A stretch of 44,311 nt of DNA from Planctomycetota bacterium (GTDB lineage Bacteria; Planctomycetota; Planctomycetia; Isosphaerales; Isosphaeraceae). Below the pieces are notes generated by a model. The model saw only the letters and a list, made by a program, of their open reading frames with translations. It ran no database searches and was not told the DNA's origin. The stretch covers positions 1 to 44,311 of the forward strand of contig JAQGHR010000094.1 of NCBI GenBank assembly GCA_028291545.1, in the 5' to 3' direction. Positions 40,569 to 44,311 of the stretch are shown here, in pieces. Each line of letters starts with the position of its first letter. Position 1 is the stretch's first letter. The position numbers and the translations under genes were made by a program.

Positions 40569-41198
40569 ATGAACCGTCACGAGGAGGCGGACACCGGGAC
40601 CGAAACCGATATGCTCCTCTCGCGAGCAAAGGCTGGCGATGGCGAGGCCCTGGGCCGTCTGCTCCAGCGATATCGGAATTACCTCGCGTTGCTGGCGAGG
40701 TTACGGATGGGTCGTCGCCTTCAGGGCAAGCTGGACGTTGAAGATCTCCTTCAAGAGCTGTCCATGGAGGCTCACAAGGACGTCGCGCAGTTTCGCGGAG
40801 GAACCGAGGCGGAATTCCTGGCGTGGCTGCGCCAGGTGTTGGCGGCGATCCTTTCGAATCAGGTGCGGCGATACTTCGGCACGCGGCGACGAGATCCGCG
40901 GCGAGAGCGGCGGATCACGGCCGAGCTGGATCGGTCTTCTCGGGCGTTGGACCACAAGCTCATCGCGCCACAAAGCTCGCCCAGCCATCAGGTCGCCCGT
41001 CGCGAGCAGGCCGTCATTCTCGCCGATGCACTGGGGGAACTCCCGGAAGCGTATCGCGAGGTCATCATCCTCCGTCAGCTCGAAGGGCTGAGCTTTCCGG
41101 AGGTCGCCCGCCGTATGGAACGGACCGAGGACAGCGTCAAGAACCTATGGGCTCGGGCGCTGGCCCGGCTCCGCCAAGCGATGGAGGACCCGCGATGA
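40569..41198 (+). CDS. ECF-type RNA polymerase sigma factor
   Basis: A 209-residue sigma factor. Region 2 spans about residues 15-100 (LLSRAKAGDGEALGRLLQRY, LDVEDLLQELSMEAHKDVAQF, EFLAWLRQVLAAILSNQVRRYF). Region 4 spans about 145-205 (LGELPEAYREVIILRQLEG followed by the helix-turn-helix SFPEVARRMERTEDSVKNLWARALARLRQAM). The last codons overlap the kinase start in ATGA, so the two are translationally coupled. In planctomycetes such sigma factors are commonly encoded next to a Ser/Thr kinase instead of a classical anti-sigma factor. Start is uncertain: ATG 40569 gives a normal N terminus, while ATG 40557 or 40518 would add 4 or 17 residues, and none has a clear ribosome site. Confidence 0.88.
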   Translation: MNRHEEADTGTETDMLLSRAKAGDGEALGRLLQRYRNYLALLARLRMGRRLQGKLDVEDLLQELSMEAHKDVAQFRGGTEAEFLAWLRQVLAAILSNQVRRYFGTRRRDPRRERRITAELDRSSRALDHKLIAPQSSPSHQVARREQAVILADALGELPEAYREVIILRQLEGLSFPEVARRMERTEDSVKNLWARALARLRQAMEDPR

Positions 41199-43636
41199 AC
41201 CCGAGCGACCGGCGACGATTTGCAACACTTCCGACGTCCACTCAGTCCGGTTCCTGGCTGTCTCGCGATGATCCTCGCGTGGCGACGGCCCTGGATGATT
41301 ATCTCGGGCAACTCCAGGCTGGCGCACGTCCATCGCGCGCCGAGTTCCTGGCGCGCTATCCGGATATCTCCGACGTCCTGGCCGATTGCCTCGATGGCCT
41401 GGAATTTGTCCAGTCCGCCGCCGCGGATCTCTCATCCCCCAATGGCAAGTCGGCGCAGAACGACGCGCTGCCGCCGTCAACCAAGCTCGGTGATTACCGG
41501 ATTCTTCGCGAGATCGGCCGGGGCGGTATGGGGGTCGTCTACGAGGCCGAGCAGCTCTCGCTCAATCGCCGCGTGGCCCTCAAGGTCTTGCCCCCGGCCG
41601 CCGCAATTGACCCGAAGCAAAGGCAGAGGTTTCAGGTCGAGGCGCAGGCTGCCGCGCACCTGCATCACCCTCACATCGTGCCGGTATTCGCCGTGGGGTG
41701 CGATCACGGGATCTCGTACTTCGCGATGCAATTCATCGAAGGGCGAACCTTATCGGCCACCATTCGCGACCTCCGCCGATTCGGCCTCTCGGGCAAGGGG
41801 TCCATACCGATCTCGGCACCGACCAAGACGACCGTGGGGGAACTGCCCACGCCCTCGGCGATTTCCACGGAGCGCGCGACGGGAGCGAATTCGAAATCCG
41901 GTCTACCTGGCGAGTCCGGTTCGTCACCTTCGCAACGGAGCAAGGCGTTTTTCCGTTCGGTGGCTCATCTCGGAGTCCAGGTGGCCGGTGCGCTCGAACA
42001 CGCGCATAGCCTGGGTGTGCTGCATCGCGACATCAAGCCCGCGAACTTGCTGCTCGATACCCAGGGCGAGCTCTGGGTCACCGACTTCGGACTCGCCCGC
42101 TTCAAGGACGATCCCGGTCCAACCCGGACCGGCGATTTGCTCGGCACTCTCCGTTACATGAGCCCGGAGCAGGTTGAGGCGAAGCGTGGTGTCGTCGATC
42201 AGCGCGCGGATATTTACGCCCTTGGCGCGACCTTGTACGAACTGGCGACGCTCCGGCCGGCGTTCGACGGTCGCGACCGCGCCGAGGTGATTCGACAGAT
42301 CCTGTTCGAGGAGCCGATTCGGCCCCGCAAGGTCGATCCGTCGATCCCTCGCGAGCTGGAAACGATCCTGATGAAGGCGATGGCCAAAGAGCCGGCCTCC
42401 CGCTATGCGACGGCACAGGAACTGGCCGATGATCTCAATCGATTCCTCGAAGACAAGCCGATCCTCGCGTGCTGGCCAACGTTCTCGGAGCAAGCCTCGA
42501 AATGGGTTCGGCGACACCGCGCGCTCGTCGCCACGGCAGCGTCCGTCGTCGTGGTCTCGACCATTGTGGCGTCGATTCTGCTCTGGCAGGAACAACGACG
42601 CACGGCGAAGGCGCTGGAACGCGCCGAGAAGTCCATCGTGGTTTATGCCCAGGGGATGAAAGCCACGCTGATGATCGCCCAGGACGTGGTCATGAACGCG
42701 ATGCAATCGGTCTCCAGTCACTCCGGCAGTGAGTTGTCGGCTTCGGACCGTAACTTCTTTGCCCTCGCGCTCAAGTATTATGAAAGTATCGACCAGGCCT
42801 CGGGGATCGACCCTAAGTATCGCGCCGTTCAGGGTAAGGCTCAATTTGGGATCGGTTTGACCAGGTCGTTCCTGAAGCAGCCGGGCTGGGAGGAGGCCTA
42901 CAGGCGCTCCGTCGCGATCTACGAGGAACTTTGTGCCGCGAATCCCACGCGTACTGACCTGATCTGGGACACGGCCGCCTCCCTGAAGTATCTCGGGCTC
43001 AGGATCCACTCGACACGCGGGTTTGCCGCGGCCGAACCGATATTCCTCCGGCTCCTGGCTTTGGAACGAGAGATGATTGCGCGGGAGCCCCACAACGACT
43101 ATTACAAGACTTGCCTGGCCACCGACCTGACGAACTGGGGCCAGTTGCTCGGGGAAGCGGGTCGCACCGAAGAGGCCGAGAAGAGTCTACGAGAAGCCGT
43201 GGCCATCAAGCCAGGATATCCCCATTCGGCCAACGGCCTGGCCTGGTTCCTTTCGAAGGATCCCCAGCCCGTCCGCAAGAAAAGCTCTCAAGCCGTCAAG
43301 CTCGCTCGCGGGGCCGTGGAAGCCAGACCCAAGAGCTGGATGTACTGGAATACGCTTGGCCTTGCGCTCGTTCGAGACGGAGACTGGAAGGGGGCCATCG
43401 AGGCCCTCGAGACCTCGAGGCAACTGAACGACGGGGGTGTCGCGCACGATTGGTTCGTCCTCTCCATGGCCCATTTCCATAAGGGAGATCTGGAGAAGTC
43501 CAGGGAGTTCTACGACAAGGGCGTCGAGTGGATGAACACGAACCCGAAGGCCAACCTTGAGGAATTGCAATCGTTTCGCCTCGAAGCTGCCAAGCTGCTC
43601 CATCTGCCGACACCGACGGCGGCGGTCGCGGATTGA
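41195..43636 (+). CDS. Membrane Ser/Thr protein kinase with C-terminal TPR region
   Basis: An 813-residue receptor-type kinase. An N-terminal segment (1-95) includes a planctomycete LDDYLGQLQAGARPSRAEFLARYP motif. The PknB-type kinase domain (about 100-415) has the P-loop GRGGMGVVY (108-116), K130 in VALK, the catalytic loop HRDIKPANLL with D279, DFG at 297-299 and LGTLRYMSPEQ. All catalytic residues are present. A polar insertion of about 60 residues (about 195-250, Ser/Thr/Pro-rich) sits in the hinge/alpha-D region. One membrane helix follows (about 443-465, ALVATAASVVVVSTIVASILLW), then a tetratricopeptide-like region (about 490-800; AEKSLREAVAIKPGYPHSANGLAW, WKGAIEALETSRQLNDGG) outside the membrane. 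It overlaps the sigma gene by 4 nt and probably controls that sigma factor. Confidence 0.92.
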   Translation: MNPSDRRRFATLPTSTQSGSWLSRDDPRVATALDDYLGQLQAGARPSRAEFLARYPDISDVLADCLDGLEFVQSAAADLSSPNGKSAQNDALPPSTKLGDYRILREIGRGGMGVVYEAEQLSLNRRVALKVLPPAAAIDPKQRQRFQVEAQAAAHLHHPHIVPVFAVGCDHGISYFAMQFIEGRTLSATIRDLRRFGLSGKGSIPISAPTKTTVGELPTPSAISTERATGANSKSGLPGESGSSPSQRSKAFFRSVAHLGVQVAGALEHAHSLGVLHRDIKPANLLLDTQGELWVTDFGLARFKDDPGPTRTGDLLGTLRYMSPEQVEAKRGVVDQRADIYALGATLYELATLRPAFDGRDRAEVIRQILFEEPIRPRKVDPSIPRELETILMKAMAKEPASRYATAQELADDLNRFLEDKPILACWPTFSEQASKWVRRHRALVATAASVVVVSTIVASILLWQEQRRTAKALERAEKSIVVYAQGMKATLMIAQDVVMNAMQSVSSHSGSELSASDRNFFALALKYYESIDQASGIDPKYRAVQGKAQFGIGLTRSFLKQPGWEEAYRRSVAIYEELCAANPTRTDLIWDTAASLKYLGLRIHSTRGFAAAEPIFLRLLALEREMIAREPHNDYYKTCLATDLTNWGQLLGEAGRTEEAEKSLREAVAIKPGYPHSANGLAWFLSKDPQPVRKKSSQAVKLARGAVEARPKSWMYWNTLGLALVRDGDWKGAIEALETSRQLNDGGVAHDWFVLSMAHFHKGDLEKSREFYDKGVEWMNTNPKANLEELQSFRLEAAKLLHLPTPTAAVAD

Positions 43637-43645
43637 ATCCGCGAG

Positions 43646-43657
43646 CGCGCATATGCG
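43646..43657. repeat. 12-bp perfect palindrome GCGCATATGCGC
   Basis: Lies 9 nt after the kinase stop, at the junction with the truncated ceramidase-like gene. Too short to act as a strong terminator; may be a binding site or chance. Confidence 0.4.
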
Positions 43658-43691
43658 CATGCGGACCGTGCGAGAGTTCTTGGCCAGCCCA

Positions 43692-44127
43692 TCAGGTCGA
43701 ACTTGCGGGACGCAAGAAGGGGATGATCAGGGTTCCGGCGTGGATGCGAAGTCCCTGTGGGTTCTCGGTCCGATTCACGAAGCCTGGCCACCATGATGCG
43801 ACCGCTGGGAATTCCGTGCCTATCCTCGATCAGCCGTCGGATCGTAGCTGTGTCCACCGCGCTGACGAGGGCGACATCGATCTGTATCACGACGAGCGGG
43901 CCTCCTTCGCCTTTCTCGAAAACGGCGGCACGGGTGTAGAAAGGATCGAGCGCGGATTCCCCGACTAGCTTGGAATTCCAGCCCTGCCTGGGCGTTCCCT
44001 TCGGTGGCGTGATGTCGACTTCCGCGAAGTCGGCTCGGAATGTCGGAATCGGCCCGATGGCTTCACATTGACTGCAAAACGTCAGCGCCAAAGTCACTGG
44101 TCCAAGAATTCGCGCCAAGTAGTACAT
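43692..44127 (-). pseudogene. Truncated neutral-ceramidase-like gene (N-terminal part only)
   Basis: From ATG 44127 a signal peptide (YLARILGPVTLALTFCS) leads into a domain of the neutral/alkaline non-lysosomal ceramidase type: FRADFAEVDITPPKGTPRQG, then YTRAAVFEKGEGGPLVVIQ and IDVALVSAVDTATIRRLIED to RIMVA near 43786. Intact members continue with a THTHSGP-like zinc motif and several hundred more residues. Here the reading frame instead runs into unrelated sequence. In the next frame a plausible tail (WWPGFVNRTENPQGLRIHAG, ending at TGA 43692-43694) is open. So the gene has lost its catalytic part by deletion or insertion next to the kinase gene. A GTG at 44130 is an equivalent start. Confidence 0.65.
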
Positions 44128-44190
44128 CACTTTCCAGTCTCCCTGGAGAGTCGCGACAGATCCGCAAAGTAGGGATCCAGTTCGCTAATT

Positions 44191-44311
44191 CTACAGCCGC
44201 AGGAAAATGACGCCCCTGTGCTTCTCCTTCCAGGTCTTGTCATGTGATGCTTTGGCCACCTTGTTCCGGCGAATGTGATACGCCACCAAGGCGATCGCCC
44301 GAGGCAGCCTC
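44191..44311 (-). CDS. Unrecognised protein, C-terminal fragment (5' end outside window)
   Basis: An open frame enters from the right edge on the minus strand and ends at TAG 44191-44193, giving about 39 residues, basic and helical (LPRAIALVAYHIRRNKVAK ... GVIFLRL). The family is not recognised. It lies 63 bp upstream of the ceramidase-like remnant on the same strand. Too short to call with assurance. Confidence 0.4.
   Translation of the reverse strand, partial: RLPRAIALVAYHIRRNKVAKASHDKTWKEKHRGVIFLRL

Overview
The window is high-GC DNA from a planctomycete, most likely an Isosphaeraceae or Gemmatales relative (inference). The evidence is five very large secreted proteins that combine a beta-propeller, HEAT repeats and a single CxxCH haem site (the PVC-type dehydrogenase / Planctomycetes cytochrome c architecture). 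Supporting signs are a secreted protein with the planctomycete N-terminal LEPR-XLL-type motif, an ECF sigma factor overlapping a Ser/Thr kinase-TPR receptor gene, a ThuA domain, a Tat-exported Gfo/Idh/MocA oxidoreductase and a small membrane protein starting MQFRIRTLL.

Layout. 1-2.9 kb is an accessory region: the end of an unrecognised gene, several small tightly packed phage-like genes (one a CPFCG zinc-ribbon of the Lar type), a secreted protein with an apparent internal duplication, and the N-terminal stub of an IS630-family transposase. It abuts the 3' side of a tRNA-Arg(ACG) gene (minus strand, 3050-3123). 3.3-11.1 kb is housekeeping and envelope: a Spinster-like MFS transporter, malate dehydrogenase, a CARDB-repeat LEPR protein, an alpha/beta hydrolase that has lost its nucleophile, a HExGH membrane protein and a zinc-ribbon/TM protein. 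11.2-30.6 kb is a large divergent catabolic locus. The minus-strand arm encodes an amidohydrolase, a PVC cytochrome, a GH2 glycosidase interrupted by an in-frame amber codon, and a ThuA-PVC cytochrome. The plus-strand arm encodes a 1322-residue TIM barrel / cytochrome c / propeller / cupredoxin fusion, a Tat-exported oxidoreductase, a small membrane protein, a DapA-like aldolase and an Old Yellow Enzyme relative. 30.8-31.0 kb is a MITE-like inverted repeat. 31.1-39.3 kb carries two more PVC cytochromes, a secreted acyl esterase and an SGNH hydrolase. 39.4-43.6 kb holds a VOC protein, a gap of about 700 bp, and the sigma/kinase pair. The right edge has a truncated neutral-ceramidase-like gene and the tail of an unrecognised gene.

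How it may work together (inference): secreted hydrolases (GH2, esterase, SGNH, ThuA) would release or deacylate complex glycans. The propeller/cytochrome proteins would oxidise sugars outside the cytoplasm and pass electrons through covalent haem, with the cupredoxin of the fusion protein as a possible electron acceptor. The amidohydrolase, aldolase-like and flavin enzymes would process products. The most notable items are the four-part fusion carrying a complete type-1 copper site, the amber-split GH2 gene, the pseudo-hydrolase with two of three triad residues changed, and the tRNA-flanked accessory edge.
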